Shown here in pieces: positions 17,465 to 26,827 of a stretch of DNA of 64,000 nt (position 1 is the stretch's first letter; every line of letters starts with the position of its first letter). The notes below the pieces were generated by a model that saw only the letters and a list, made by a program, of their open reading frames with translations, did no database searches and was not told the DNA's origin. This DNA is from RYN-230 sp963837335. Lineage in GTDB: Bacteria; Actinomycetota; Actinomycetes; Streptosporangiales; Streptosporangiaceae. The position numbers and the translations under genes were made by a program. The DNA lies in NCBI GenBank assembly GCA_963837335.1, contig CAWINS010000019.1, forward strand, positions 21,498-85,497, given 5' to 3'.

Positions 17465-20344
17465 TTAGGGGAAGCTGGTCACGGTGCTCGGCGTGGTGTT
17501 GGTCGGGGTGACGGCCCCGGTTGTATTGATCACGTGGCTGATCGTGCCCACGTTGCCGAGGGAGACCGTGAGCAGGTCATGCCAGGCGATCCCGGAGCCG
17601 GTAGGCGACTGGAAGGCCATGGCCGAGTTGACCGCCGGATTGACGTTGAAGTAGCAGTAGCTGCCCAGGCCCCAGCCGCCGAACGAGGTGACGTTGCTGG
17701 CCACGGCGATCGCGGGATAACCGTTCGAGCTGCCGTTCATCCAGGCCGCCTGGTTCGGTGGGTCGTAGGGCATCTCATTCTGGAAGAAGATCACCTTTCC
17801 GTTCTGGCCATTCCAGGCCACCTCGGTCTTCTGGTAGTGCTCGACGAACAGGCCGGTCGCCTCGACGTTGTTGCCGTTGACCACCATTCCGTTGGCCGCG
17901 GTATTGGTCGTCCAGCCGACCGTGCCCGAGTTGCCGTGGTCGGCGCGCCAGGCCCAGATGTCATCCACGATGGTGTCGTTGGCGTTCACGACCAGGCTGG
18001 CCGTGGCCTGGCCCGCGATGTCCCCGCCGATCCGGAAGAACGTGTCCTGGACGGAGATGGGGTTGCTGGCGTGGCTCACCGACGAGCCGGCCGTGCCGAC
18101 GGTCAGCAGCGCCGCTGAGTTGGTCGTGCCCGCGTCGAACAGCAGGCCATCGATCCGGACGCCGTTGACGTCCGCGACCTGCATGGTGTTCACGCCGTTC
18201 TGCGGGATCAGCGTGGGGAAGCCGAGGCCGAGAATCGTCGTGTTGGCGTGGGTGACGTTGAGCGTCTGGTTCAGGTTGTAGACGCCCGGGGTGAAGAGCA
18301 GGTTGCAGCCTTCAGACAGCGCCGTGTTGATGGTGGCCGCGCTCATCGACGGGTCGGCGACGAAGAACTGGCTCATCGGCACCGAGGTGCCCGGCGTCGG
18401 GCCGTTGGCCCAGCTGGGCCCGGACGCGTTGGTCCGCAGTGACGGCTCGAACACGTGGTAGTTACCGCTCGAGTCGATGTACAGGTACGGCACGTCCCGG
18501 GAGACCGGGGTGGTGCCCAGGGTGGTCATCGGCGGGGTCGGGAAGCTCTGCGCGGGGGCGCCGTTCACGCCCGAGAACACCATGTTCCAGACCGAGCCGG
18601 ACCAGCTGCCGAAGTTGCTGTCCCGGGAGTACCACTGCTGCTGGGACACCGAGGAGACCTGGCCGGACACCTTGGTGTCGGCGATGTAGCCGCCGCTGGC
18701 GTAGCCGTAACTGGCTGGGTAGAGCTCCAGGCCGCCGTGGATGTCCATCCGGCGGAAGGGGCCCGCCTGGGCCACGGCCCAGCGGTCCGACCCGGCGGAC
18801 GGGTTGATGGCCATGTTCTCCGCCGACCGCCAGAAGTTCTGCGTGGCGTTGCCGGTGCCGTCGAACGAGTCCACCGTGACGTCGCCGTTGATGGTGACGT
18901 CGTCGGGGTTCTGGCCGAGGCCCTGGATCGACGTGTAGTAGCCGATGTTGGCTTCGGCGCTGTAGGTACCCGGCTTGAACAGCAGGGCGTAGCGCTGCGT
19001 CCCGAACTGGTTGAGCTTCTGCGTGTTGAACACCGAGTCCAGCGTGGACTGGATGGACGTGGCGGACATGCTGGGATCGAAGATGTCCACGTTCGGGCCG
19101 AAGTTCGGGGTGTTCGACTGGGCCGGGCACACGCCGCTGCCGCCGGTGGCCACGGTCCAGCTGAAGGTGGCGGTCCCGGCCGCCCCGGTGGTGTCGGTGG
19201 CGGTCACGGTGGCGCTCGTGGTGGCCGCCGTCGTCGGCGTGCCCGAGATGAGGCCGGAGGAGGAGTTGATGGACAGCCCGGCGGGAAGCCCGCTGGCGCT
19301 GTAGGTCAGCGTCTGGCCTGACCCGGAGTCGGTCGCGTGGACCTGCAGGCTGACCGCGGTGCCGACGGTGGAACTCTGGCTGCCGGGGTTGGTCACCGTC
19401 ACGGTGTTCCCGGTGCCGCCGCCGCCGCTCGTGGTGTAGACGTCGAATTCCCACAGCGAGTAGCCGTACTGGGTGCCGCGGGCCGTGCCGTACATGCGGA
19501 CGTACCGGCCGGTGCCCGAGACGGTCAGGGCCTGGACGCCACCGGTTCCGGTGGTCGTGGAGTAGATCGTGGTCCAGTTGGTGCCGTCGGGTGACGTCTG
19601 GATCTGGAACGCCTTCCCGTAGGCGGTCTCCCAGTTCAGCGTGACCCCGCAGATCGTCTTGCTGGACCCGAGGTCCACCTGCAGCCACTGGGGATCGCTG
19701 AACGCGCTGGACCAGCGGGTGCCGGTGTTGCCGTCGACCGCGTCCGCCGCGGGCGTGCCGGCGTTCTCGGTCGAGGAGGCGGTGGCGGGCTGGTTGAGGG
19801 CGGCGTCCGTGGTGCCGCAGGTGCTGCCGCTGCTCAGGCTGCCGTAGACCTGGAATTCCCACAGCGAGTAGCCGTACTGGGTGGCGCGCGCCGTGCCGTA
19901 CATGCGGACGTACCGGCCGGTGCCGGTCACGTTGAGGGTCTGCGTGCCGCCGGTTCCGGTGGTCGTGGAGTAGATCGTGGTCCAGTTCGTGCCATCGGAC
20001 GAGGTCTGGATCTGGAACGCCGTGGCGTACGCCGCTTCCCACTGCAGGGTGACCGAGGTGATCGAGGCGGTCGCGCCCAGATCGACCTGCAGCCACTGCG
20101 GGTCAGAGAAGGCGCTGGACCAGCGGGTGCCGGTGTTGCCGTCCACGGCGTCCGACGCCGGGTAGGCGGCGCTCTCCGTGGACGAGGCGGTGGCGGGCTG
20201 ACCCTGGGAGAGCAGGGTCGACGCGGCGGCGGCCCGGCCGGGCGGCCCCGCGACGAGCGCTAAGGCGGCCGCCAGCGTCATCACCGTCCCGAGGATCACG
20301 ATCCGCCGCCATGCCGACCACCGGAGCACGTTCGTTGGGCTCAT
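17465..20344 (-). CDS. Secreted protein with two CBM32 (discoidin) domains, Ig-like domain and beta-helix domain
   Basis: A 959-residue exported protein. A signal peptide ends near residue 41. Two F5/8 type C (CBM32) domains cover about residues 45-170 and 180-305; each has DAVDGNTGTRWSSAFSDPQWLQVDLG and ends YGYSLWEF. A putative Ig-like domain follows near 315-400 (LTYSASGLPAGLSI, SGTPTTA). The last 550 residues contain two halves that each begin with a similar block (VDIFDPSMSATSIQSTL and FFVADPSMSAATINTAL), typical of a paired right-handed beta-helix, pectate-lyase-like fold. It probably binds and cleaves a polysaccharide; the catalytic residues are not assigned. Similar proteins are sometimes misnamed adenylyl cyclase. 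Confidence 0.88.
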   Translation of the reverse strand: MSPTNVLRWSAWRRIVILGTVMTLAAALALVAGPPGRAAAASTLLSQGQPATASSTESAAYPASDAVDGNTGTRWSSAFSDPQWLQVDLGATASITSVTLQWEAAYATAFQIQTSSDGTNWTTIYSTTTGTGGTQTLNVTGTGRYVRMYGTARATQYGYSLWEFQVYGSLSSGSTCGTTDAALNQPATASSTENAGTPAADAVDGNTGTRWSSAFSDPQWLQVDLGSSKTICGVTLNWETAYGKAFQIQTSPDGTNWTTIYSTTTGTGGVQALTVSGTGRYVRMYGTARGTQYGYSLWEFDVYTTSGGGGTGNTVTVTNPGSQSSTVGTAVSLQVHATDSGSGQTLTYSASGLPAGLSINSSSGLISGTPTTAATTSATVTATDTTGAAGTATFSWTVATGGSGVCPAQSNTPNFGPNVDIFDPSMSATSIQSTLDSVFNTQKLNQFGTQRYALLFKPGTYSAEANIGYYTSIQGLGQNPDDVTINGDVTVDSFDGTGNATQNFWRSAENMAINPSAGSDRWAVAQAGPFRRMDIHGGLELYPASYGYASGGYIADTKVSGQVSSVSQQQWYSRDSNFGSWSGSVWNMVFSGVNGAPAQSFPTPPMTTLGTTPVSRDVPYLYIDSSGNYHVFEPSLRTNASGPSWANGPTPGTSVPMSQFFVADPSMSAATINTALSEGCNLLFTPGVYNLNQTLNVTHANTTILGLGFPTLIPQNGVNTMQVADVNGVRIDGLLFDAGTTNSAALLTVGTAGSSVSHASNPISVQDTFFRIGGDIAGQATASLVVNANDTIVDDIWAWRADHGNSGTVGWTTNTAANGMVVNGNNVEATGLFVEHYQKTEVAWNGQNGKVIFFQNEMPYDPPNQAAWMNGSSNGYPAIAVASNVTSFGGWGLGSYCYFNVNPAVNSAMAFQSPTGSGIAWHDLLTVSLGNVGTISHVINTTGAVTPTNTTPSTVTSFP
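19440..20190 (-). repeat. Near-identical internal repeat encoding the two CBM32 domains
   Basis: Two blocks of about 340 bases, roughly 19440-19790 and 19850-20190, are highly similar at the DNA level, for example cccacagcgagtagccgtac and catgcggacgtaccggccgg occur in both. They encode the tandem CBM32 domains. The near identity suggests a recent duplication or gene conversion inside the gene. Confidence 0.8.
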
Positions 20345-20445
20345 GGGCTACTCCTGCCTGTGAAGAGCCATTGCGGGGGGCCGCTGAGCAGCCGTTGCTG
20401 AAAGGCCCGGTCGAAGGACACGGATCCAGCGCCGACCGTTGTCAG

Positions 20446-20460
20446 GGCTTGATACAAGCC
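20446..20460. promoter_or_regulatory. Inverted repeat upstream of the CBM32 protein gene
   Basis: The site GGCTTG-ATA-CAAGCC has perfect 6-base arms and lies 102 bases upstream of the start of the CBM32 gene, followed by an A+T-richer stretch. It may be an operator. It differs from the palindrome at the chitinase gene, so the two secreted proteins may answer to different regulators. Confidence 0.4.
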
Positions 20461-20567
20461 TTAATTCATCCCGTAACGTAACTTCAGGAAAAGGGTAGGT
20501 CAAGGGGTATCCAAGACCGTTCCGAGATGAATCGCCGCAGGCTGTCCCGGCGGGCGCCGTGGGGTGC

Positions 20568-22388
20568 CTACGGGCGCGTGCAGCCGCCGGTGTAAAAGCC
20601 GGGGCCAGCCAGCCCGGGGCCGGTGATGTGCGGCCGGGCGGCCCCGCCGCCGGGCGGGTACGTGGTGTCGAACCACTGGGTGAAGAACTGGCCCAGCCGC
20701 TGACGGCAGGCGGTGCTCCGGGTCGGCAGCCACCGGCCGAAGCCCGCCTCCAGCTGGGCCTCGGTGATCGAGGCCCCGCCGTACTGACGCTGGATCTGCT
20801 CCAGCGCCCGGGTGAAGTTCGCGTGCCCGAGGATCTGCCGCAGCGCGATGTAGGCGATGCCCGGGCGATCGTAGGTGGAGGAGCCGCTGAACAGTCCCCA
20901 CGCCGTCGGGTTGGACGGTGCCACCCCCCAGAAGCCGTCCTTGCTCGCGTAGATGCTGGCGAACGTGGCGTCCAGGCTGCGCTGGAAGGCGCGCCGGCCG
21001 GCCGCGGTGCCCGGGCCGCCTGCGTTGCCCTGCGCCTTCCGCGCCGCGAACAGGAACTCGGCCAGGGTGGCCAGCCCTTCCTTGTAGAACGTCATGGTGT
21101 AGCCGTGCTCGGTGACGTGGTCTCCCCACCACTGGTGCATGTTCTCGTGGTAGAGGGTGTCGGTGTCGATCTCCCCGCCCGCGAAGGTGATCATCGTCTG
21201 CATCTCCTCCTCGAAGGAGGCGGACGGCCGGCCGACGACCACCCCGTCCGAGGTAAACGGGAACGGCCCGCTGAACATGCTCTCGAACCGGGTGATGTCC
21301 GGCTGCATGTTCATGATCACGCGGTTCTTCGCCTTCCGCGCCGCGCTCAGCGAGCTGGCCTGGGCCTGGTAGAACGTCATTCCGCGGACGGTGCGCTTGG
21401 TCAGGTCGAAGCTGCCGATGCTGTCCTCGACCAGGTAGCTGGCGACCGGGGCGGCCGAGTGCCAGTGCCAGGTCACCGAGCCGTGCGGGAACTGGGCGTT
21501 CGCGGGGTGCCGCCGGGTTCCCTCCAGGATGCCGTTGGCCAGAACGGTCTTGCCCGCGGCGACGGTGTCGTAGAAGTCGTAGGTGGGCTTGGCGGTCGGG
21601 TAGTCGTTGAGCGGCATCCAGTCCTCGGTGCCGACCGGCTCGGTGGTCACGAAGCCGCCGTCACCCTGGGGCTGGTTGGACCGGAACCATCCCTCGGTGG
21701 TGCCGTCCCCGTCGTTGTGCACGCCGGGCCGCCCGGTGTAGGCCACGGTCACCCGGAACGCGGCGCCGTCGCGGATCGGCGCGGACGGGGTGATGACCAG
21801 CTTGTTGGCCGGGCACGGGGTGCCGTTCCGGGAGTACTTCGTGGCCGGGTTGGTGGAGGTCAGCTCGGGAGTGCAGGCCGGCGGGAGCGGGTTGTGCGCC
21901 GGCCCGCCGACCGGGTTGAGCTCGGAGGCCTGGTGCGCGCGCGGGTCAGGGTCGTTCTGCCCGTGCGGGTCGCCGGGGTAGGTCGGCTGGACGAACGTGA
22001 ACGACGCGGGCCGGCCGTTCACCCGGACCGAGGTGACGGTCATGTCCGGGCCGTCCGTCTTGTTCACCGACCGGCGCTCGAAGTCCAGGCTGAAGCTGGT
22101 CAGGCACTGGGTGGCCCGGTCGGTCAGCGTGACGTGGTTGCCGGGCAGGAAGCGGTTGCTGGCGGCGTCGTAGACCAGGCTTACCGAGGTGTGCACGCTG
22201 GTGTAGCCGCCGTTGCCGGTCTCCGGGTACAGCCGGGAGCCGGGCGGGGCCAGGGTGTGGGCGCCGGCGGTGCAGCCGCCGCCGGCCCGGGTCGCCGCGA
22301 GGGTGGGGGCGGCGTCGGCGGCCGTGACGGCCCCCAGGATCAGGGCCAGGCTCGCCGCTCCGGCGACCGCGCCACGGTAACGGATCAT
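20568..22388 (-). CDS. Secreted M1 family metallopeptidase
   Basis: A 606-residue protein with a cleavable signal peptide (residues 1-27, ending TAADAAP). The gluzincin zinc site is HENMH, encoded at 21135-21149, with the third ligand in FYKEGLATLAEF about 20 residues on. A substrate-cleft motif, AGGEIDTDT, stands where classical aminopeptidase N has GAMEN. An N-terminal beta-sandwich domain precedes the catalytic domain. M1 enzymes release N-terminal residues from peptides; here outside the cell. The start at 22388 was chosen because the signal peptide begins there. It lies downstream of the CBM32 gene's promoter region, on the same strand. Confidence 0.9.
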   Translation of the reverse strand: MIRYRGAVAGAASLALILGAVTAADAAPTLAATRAGGGCTAGAHTLAPPGSRLYPETGNGGYTSVHTSVSLVYDAASNRFLPGNHVTLTDRATQCLTSFSLDFERRSVNKTDGPDMTVTSVRVNGRPASFTFVQPTYPGDPHGQNDPDPRAHQASELNPVGGPAHNPLPPACTPELTSTNPATKYSRNGTPCPANKLVITPSAPIRDGAAFRVTVAYTGRPGVHNDGDGTTEGWFRSNQPQGDGGFVTTEPVGTEDWMPLNDYPTAKPTYDFYDTVAAGKTVLANGILEGTRRHPANAQFPHGSVTWHWHSAAPVASYLVEDSIGSFDLTKRTVRGMTFYQAQASSLSAARKAKNRVIMNMQPDITRFESMFSGPFPFTSDGVVVGRPSASFEEEMQTMITFAGGEIDTDTLYHENMHQWWGDHVTEHGYTMTFYKEGLATLAEFLFAARKAQGNAGGPGTAAGRRAFQRSLDATFASIYASKDGFWGVAPSNPTAWGLFSGSSTYDRPGIAYIALRQILGHANFTRALEQIQRQYGGASITEAQLEAGFGRWLPTRSTACRQRLGQFFTQWFDTTYPPGGGAARPHITGPGLAGPGFYTGGCTRP

Positions 22389-22530
22389 CTCCGGTACTCC
22401 CTCCACATCCGGCGTACCAACAGCATCCCCCTTAACAGGAGATGCACCAAGGGGAGGGTGCCATGCCGGGCGGGAATCTCAGCACCGGTTCCCGGAACCC
22501 GGCCTCAGAACCGGGTCTGGGTACCGGGTC

Positions 22531-23037
22531 TCAGAACAGATGCCGCGTGTGGCTGAACGTGCCCTTGGTGAAGGCCAGCACCTTGGCCGGGGCGACCGCG
22601 AACACCAGGACCGGCCCCTCGCTGCCGGGGTTGCGGAAGGAGCCGTCCCCGACCTCGAAGTGCCACTGGCCGTCCCACTTGGCCGTCCAGGCCTCCGCCA
22701 GGCGGCTGAGCGTCGCGTCATCGGTGACCCGGACGGCATCTCCCTCGACCATGACGTCGAGTCCTGCCTCCCAGCCGTTGCATCCGGTGGTCAGGACCAC
22801 GTGCGGGTTAGCGTTCAGGTTGATGGCCTTCTGCTCGGCCTCGCCGGTGCAGAAGTACAGGACGCTGTCGGCCCAGACGGCCACGAGCGGCGTGACGTGC
22901 GGGCGGCCGTCGGCCCGGACCGTGGAGATCCAGAACAGCTCGGCGCTCTCGAGGGCCTTGCTGGTCTCGTCCCAGCTGATCGCGGTCGCGGCCGGATCGC
23001 TGAATCGCTGGTCCAGGGTGGTCACTGGCGTCGTCAT
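22531..23037 (-). CDS. Pyridoxamine 5'-phosphate oxidase-like flavin/F420-binding protein
   Basis: A 168-residue split-barrel protein. The family blocks are ELFWISTVRADGRPHVTPLV, LYFCTGEAEQKAINL, and NPHVVLTTG, followed by a C-terminal WHFEVGDGSF loop. Proteins of this type bind FMN or F420 and reduce various substrates; a few bind haem. The exact cofactor cannot be decided here. It stands alone between the M1 peptidase and a methyltransferase gene. Confidence 0.85.
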   Translation of the reverse strand: MTTPVTTLDQRFSDPAATAISWDETSKALESAELFWISTVRADGRPHVTPLVAVWADSVLYFCTGEAEQKAINLNANPHVVLTTGCNGWEAGLDVMVEGDAVRVTDDATLSRLAEAWTAKWDGQWHFEVGDGSFRNPGSEGPVLVFAVAPAKVLAFTKGTFSHTRHLF

Positions 23038-23130
23038 CGCGCTACCTCTTCCTGGGGTCGGAGTCTCCGGTAAGACTCCCGGGGCGGGGTCTCCTGAATA
23101 AGACGGCCGGGCGAGCGCCAGCTAACCGGT

Positions 23131-23969
23131 TCAGGGGCGGCGGGCCACGGCGCCCAGGATCATCGAGGTCTGGTCGGCCGTCCCGGCGGGAGCCGGGTCC
23201 GCCCGCCAGGTCGCGCAGTCCACGATCCCCGGTGCCACCAGGTCCGTGCCGTCGAACATGGCCGTGATGTCGTCCCGGGAATGGGCGTAGATCCGGGACC
23301 CATCCTGGGCGTTATAGGTGCTGGCGAAGTCGTGGCCATCCTGCCCCTGAGCCCACCCGATGGAGATGATCAGGTAGGAACCGGGGGCCAGGGCCCGGGC
23401 GAATCTGGCCACCACGCCGCGGGCCGTCTCGGCGTCCAGGAAGTGCAGCACGCAGCACAGGATGACGCAGGCGGGGACGTCCAGCCGCAATCCGGCCTGG
23501 CGGATGCCCGGGTGGGAGAGGATCGCCTCCGGGTCGCCCATGTCCCCGGCGACCGCCACCACCTGGCGGCTGCCCGAGGCCAGCAGCGCCTGCGAATGGG
23601 CCACCGCCACCGGGTCGTAGTTGACGTAACCCACCATCGCGTCCGGGATGACGGCCCGGGCCGCCTCGTGCGTGGCCAGCCACAGGGGCGCCGCAGCCTT
23701 CCGCCCGGACCGGGGAGGTGGGCAGCCCCGAGCCGATGTCCAGGAACTGCCGCACCCCCTGCCCGGCCACGTAGCGTGATGGCCCGGGTCTGGAACTTCT
23801 TGTTGTCCAGCGCCTGCTCGGCGATGTTTGGCCGCTGCTGCCGGATCGCCTCGGCCGCTTCCCGGTCGGCCTCGAAGTTGTCCTTGCCGCCGAGCCAGTA
23901 GTCGTACATGCGCGCGGTGTTTGGCTTGGTCACGTCGAGAGGCGTCATGGATGCGATTATCGGGGACAT
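23131..23969 (-). pseudogene. SAM-dependent methyltransferase, PF04672 family, two frameshifts
   Basis: The N-terminus (TPLDVTKPNTARMYDYWLGG, then KDNFEADREAAEAIR) is in one frame. The SAM motif (RQFLDIGSGLPT) is in a second frame from about 23765. The rest (THEAARAVIPDAMVGYVN, CCVLHFLD, SYLIISIGW) is in a third from about 23700 to the stop at 23131. Together these give a complete PF04672 protein of about 275 residues. Each step fits one extra base. The start is either 23969 or the ATG at 23948. It is divergent from the cupin gene. The break may be real or an assembly error; the substrate is unknown. Confidence 0.82.
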
Positions 23970-24018
23970 CTGCTACCGGCCCGTCCTCCTCGACCCGCCA
24001 GGAACCAGGAGCAACGCG

Positions 24019-24561
24019 ATGACCGACAGCCCGGATACCGCACCGCAGCCCGCCATCCCGCCGGACGACCCGCGCCGGACGCTGGCCGTGGCCCGCCCGG
24101 ACGGGGATCAGGCGCTCACGCACCTGGGCCTGGTGGGCGACACCTACACGATCCTGCTGACCGGCGACCAGACCGCTGGCCGGTACACCCTCATCGACAT
24201 GCACGTTCCTCCCGGCGGCGGGCCCCCTCCGCACCGCCACGACTTCGAGGAAATGTTCACCGTCCTCGACGGCGAGGTGGAGCTCACCTTCCGCGGCGAA
24301 CGCATGGTCGCCCGGGCCGGCGAGACCGTGAACGTGCCGGCCAACGCCCCGCACGCCTTCACCAACGCCTCCGGCCGGCCCGCGCGGCTGCTGTGCCTGT
24401 GCTCGCCGTCCGGGCAGGAGCAGTTCTTCCTCGAGGTCGGGCAGCCGGTCGCCACCCGGACCGAGCCGCCGCCCGGGCTTGATCCGGCGGCTCAGGCGGC
24501 GTTCATCGCGAAGTCCCAGGCCCTGGCCCCGCGATACCGCACGGAACTGCTGCTGCCCTGA
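24019..24561 (+). CDS. Cupin domain protein
   Basis: A 180-residue protein with a single beta-barrel. The first cupin motif is GGGPPPHRHDFEEMFTVLDGEVE, containing the His, His, Glu metal ligands, and the second is VNVPANAPHAFTN with the last His. Cupins bind a metal and range from dioxygenases to storage or signalling proteins; the substrate is not known. The ATG at 24019 has an aggag site nine bases upstream. The gene is divergent from the PF04672 methyltransferase. Confidence 0.88.
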   Translation: MTDSPDTAPQPAIPPDDPRRTLAVARPDGDQALTHLGLVGDTYTILLTGDQTAGRYTLIDMHVPPGGGPPPHRHDFEEMFTVLDGEVELTFRGERMVARAGETVNVPANAPHAFTNASGRPARLLCLCSPSGQEQFFLEVGQPVATRTEPPPGLDPAAQAAFIAKSQALAPRYRTELLLP

Positions 24562-24587
24562 GGCTGCAGCCAGGACGGCGGCCGGGT

Positions 24588-25088
24588 TCAGGCGTCGAGG
24601 GCGAGGTAGGCGACGTCTACTTCCCACTTCGCGGGGTCGGGCTCGGCGGCGGGGTTGGTGAGGTAATGCTCGGCGCGGGCGCGCCACGCCGTGCCCTGCG
24701 GGGTGTCCCAGGTGTCGAACGTGATGCCTTCTTGCTGGGCCCACTGCTGCAGGGCGGCGTTGCTGGCCACGAGGCCGTCGTAGGGGCCGGTGTGCCGCAG
24801 AGTCACATACCGGCCGGCGGGCAGGACCCCGGGCTGGATGCGCCCAGCGCCGCTGATGCCGGCGGCGACCGGGACGGCGAGTTCGATCTGGAGTTCCGCC
24901 GCCATGTCGATGACGAGGTAGCGGATGAACGGCGGGGCCGCCACGGAGATGTCCTGCGCGGCCAGCCACCCGAACAGTTCGGGAAAGGCCTCATCCACCG
25001 CGCCCGAAATGCCGTCCATGCTGACCCGCACCGCGATTCCGGCGTACGGCTGGGCCGCACGCAGCTCGATCCGCACTGGCTGGCTCAT
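24588..25088 (-). CDS. GyrI-like (AraC effector-binding) small-molecule-binding protein
   Basis: A 166-residue stand-alone effector-binding domain. Family blocks are AAQPYAGIAVRVSM near the N-terminus, IELAVPVAAG in the middle and LPAGRYVTLRHTGPYDGL, with a conserved tryptophan run near the end (FDTWDTPQGTAWRARAEHYLT). These domains bind hydrophobic or cationic small molecules and in some cases hydrolyse or sequester them. An aaggag site precedes the ATG at 25088. It is convergent with the cupin gene, which ends 27 bases away. Confidence 0.85.
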   Translation of the reverse strand: MSQPVRIELRAAQPYAGIAVRVSMDGISGAVDEAFPELFGWLAAQDISVAAPPFIRYLVIDMAAELQIELAVPVAAGISGAGRIQPGVLPAGRYVTLRHTGPYDGLVASNAALQQWAQQEGITFDTWDTPQGTAWRARAEHYLTNPAAEPDPAKWEVDVAYLALDA

Positions 25089-25194
25089 CGCAGAATCTCC
25101 TTCGTTCCCTGTTTACCCCGGGTTAAGGACGGCTGCCGGGCCCCGGACTCATCGCCCGCGGCGGGTTGTCCGCGGGGCGCGCCATGATGGGCGG

Positions 25195-25953
25195 GTGAAC
25201 AGCGGCCGTAACCAGGGATGGGCCGGGGATGGCCGCGCGGTCCGCCTGGTCCGCCACGATCCGGCCCAGCCCGTCGACACCACGAAGTGGCCCGCGACGG
25301 TGCCGGCGGTGGAGCACTTGCTGTGCGAGGGGCTGGAGTTCCCCGCGGGCCTGACCGTGCTGGTCGGCGAGAACGGCTCCGGGAAGTCCACCATCGTGGA
25401 GATGCTGGCCCGGGCGTACGGGCTGAACCCCGCGGGCGGCTCCGCCCAGGCCGAGCTGTTCCAGACCCGGGACACCCAGCCCCTGGGGGCGGGCCCGGCC
25501 CTGATCGTCGAGCGCGGCCCCGGCCGGCCCCGCTGGTCCTACTTCCTGCGCGCCGACACCACGCACAGCCTGTACACCTACCTGGAGGACCATCCCGGCC
25601 CCCGGCGCCCGGAGCGATTTCATCAGCTGAGCCACGGCGAGGGTTTCCTGGAGCTGCTGCGCACCCGGGTGAACCAGCCGGGCTTCTACCTGATGGACGA
25701 GCCTGATGCGCCGTTGTCCTTCACGGCGTCCCTCGGGCTGGCCGCTCTCCTGCACGATCTGGCCCGGGAAGGGTCCCAGGCCATCGTGGCGACCCACTCG
25801 CCCATCGTCGCCGCGGTCCCTGGCGCGGCCATCCTGGAACTCGGGGACTGGGGCATCCGCACTTCCCGGTGGGAAGACCTGTACCTCGTCAGCGCCTGGC
25901 GCCGCTTCCTGACCGAGCCGGACTCCTATTTCCGTCACCTGTTCGCCGACTGA
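25195..25953 (+). CDS. Stand-alone ABC-type AAA ATPase
   Basis: A 252-residue ATPase with Walker A GENGSGKST, a signature-like LSHGEGFLELL, Walker B FYLMDEPDAPLS and the switch His in IVATHSPIV. The order matches small ABC/RecF-type ATPases that have no membrane partner. The gene begins with GTG at 25195; upstream codons are open but lack a site. Nothing adjacent suggests its client. It precedes a convergent toxin-antitoxin pair by 11 bases. Confidence 0.85.
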   Translation: MNSGRNQGWAGDGRAVRLVRHDPAQPVDTTKWPATVPAVEHLLCEGLEFPAGLTVLVGENGSGKSTIVEMLARAYGLNPAGGSAQAELFQTRDTQPLGAGPALIVERGPGRPRWSYFLRADTTHSLYTYLEDHPGPRRPERFHQLSHGEGFLELLRTRVNQPGFYLMDEPDAPLSFTASLGLAALLHDLAREGSQAIVATHSPIVAAVPGAAILELGDWGIRTSRWEDLYLVSAWRRFLTEPDSYFRHLFAD

Positions 25954-25964
25954 TCCCGGGCGAC

Positions 25965-26384
25965 CTAGCGGGCAGCGGGTTCGAAGGGGTTGAGCAGCGC
26001 CACACCGCTGCGGACCACGTGGGCGGTGTTCCGGGTGACCAGGGTCCAGCCACGGATCTTGGCTGAGGCGGCGAGCAGCCCGTCGATGACCGGAAGCGGG
26101 TCGGGCACGCTGAGCCGGCCCCATTCCTCGGCGGCCGCGGCGTCCACATCGATGATGTGATCTCCATAACCGGCGTGCAGGCCGCGGATCCACTGCTCCA
26201 GGAGGTCGGCCGGGGCGGTGTCCTTGCGGCGCAGCCGTTCGATGCCCAGCCGGATCTCGCCAATGGTGAGCGCGCTGATGAAGATCTCGGCCGAGGTGAC
26301 CGTGCTGTACCAGGCCAGCACGTGCGGATCAGGGTCCGGTTTGCGGAGTTCGGCGACCACGTCGGTGTCGAGCAGGTAAGTCAT
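25965..26384 (-). CDS. PIN domain toxin (VapC/FitB-like)
   Basis: A 139-residue PIN ribonuclease. The acidic catalytic residues are visible: D6 and D8 in LLDTDVVAELRKP, E43 in IGEIRLG, and D101 in VIDGLLAASA, with N119 in LVTRN. VapC-type toxins cut specific tRNAs or rRNA and stop growth when their antitoxin is degraded. The start overlaps the stop of the antitoxin gene by four bases, so translation is coupled. Confidence 0.93.
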   Translation of the reverse strand: MTYLLDTDVVAELRKPDPDPHVLAWYSTVTSAEIFISALTIGEIRLGIERLRRKDTAPADLLEQWIRGLHAGYGDHIIDVDAAAAEEWGRLSVPDPLPVIDGLLAASAKIRGWTLVTRNTAHVVRSGVALLNPFEPAAR

Positions 26385-26635
26385 GTGTCGTTCACCCAGC
26401 CGGTATCCCGCGGGCCCTCGGCGGCCCGGCTGAGCTCAAGTTCGTCAAAGTCGGCCCCTCCTCGCAGGTAGTCCTTGAAATCCGTGACGTCACCCTTGAG
26501 ATGCCAGTAGTCGGCGATATCGATAACCACGGCCACCTCCTGGCCATGACGCGTGATGATCTGCGGTCCCTCGGCGTGCGCGGAGCGGAGGAGTTCGCTG
26601 AAGCGCTGCTTGGCGTCCTGAACCTGCCACGACAT
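26381..26635 (-). CDS. Phd/YefM family antitoxin
   Basis: An 84-residue protein with the Phd/YefM N-terminal DNA-binding fold: MSWQVQDAKQRFSELLRSA, then PQIITRHGQEVAVVIDIADYWHL. The acidic C-terminal third (DFDELELSRAAEGPRD) would wrap and neutralise the PIN toxin encoded immediately downstream. Such antitoxins bind their own promoter. A gagggg site precedes the ATG at 26635. Confidence 0.93.
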   Translation of the reverse strand: MSWQVQDAKQRFSELLRSAHAEGPQIITRHGQEVAVVIDIADYWHLKGDVTDFKDYLRGGADFDELELSRAAEGPRDTGWVNDT

Positions 26636-26649
26636 GAACCCCTCCCTAA

Positions 26650-26663
26650 AGTCTAGACAGACT
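26650..26663. promoter_or_regulatory. Inverted repeat upstream of the toxin-antitoxin operon
   Basis: AGTCT-AGAC-AGACT lies 15-28 bases upstream of the antitoxin start, in an A+T-rich stretch. Its size and position fit an autoregulatory operator for the Phd-type antitoxin. Confidence 0.5.
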
Positions 26664-26827
26664 AGGCAGAACTATAGCACTCATAGCAGTAGAGTAAGAA
26701 CGTCATATGATCCGGTTGGACCCTGGTGAGGTGCCGGTGGCCGGCAAGGCTAAGTGGGTGCAGCCCCACCACGGGTGTGGGTCCTGGTCCATGGCGCGCC
26801 ATCCCGGCGCAGAGCAGGCTGGCTACC

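Noticed and set aside
18462..20096. Minus-strand frame of 544 residues inside the CBM32 gene
   Set aside because: It is an alternate frame of the same strand, rich in Arg, Pro and His, as expected from G+C-rich shadows.
20559..22556. Plus-strand open frame of 665 residues opposite the M1 peptidase
   Set aside because: Low-complexity composition and no motif; the opposite strand carries a signal peptide and HENMH.
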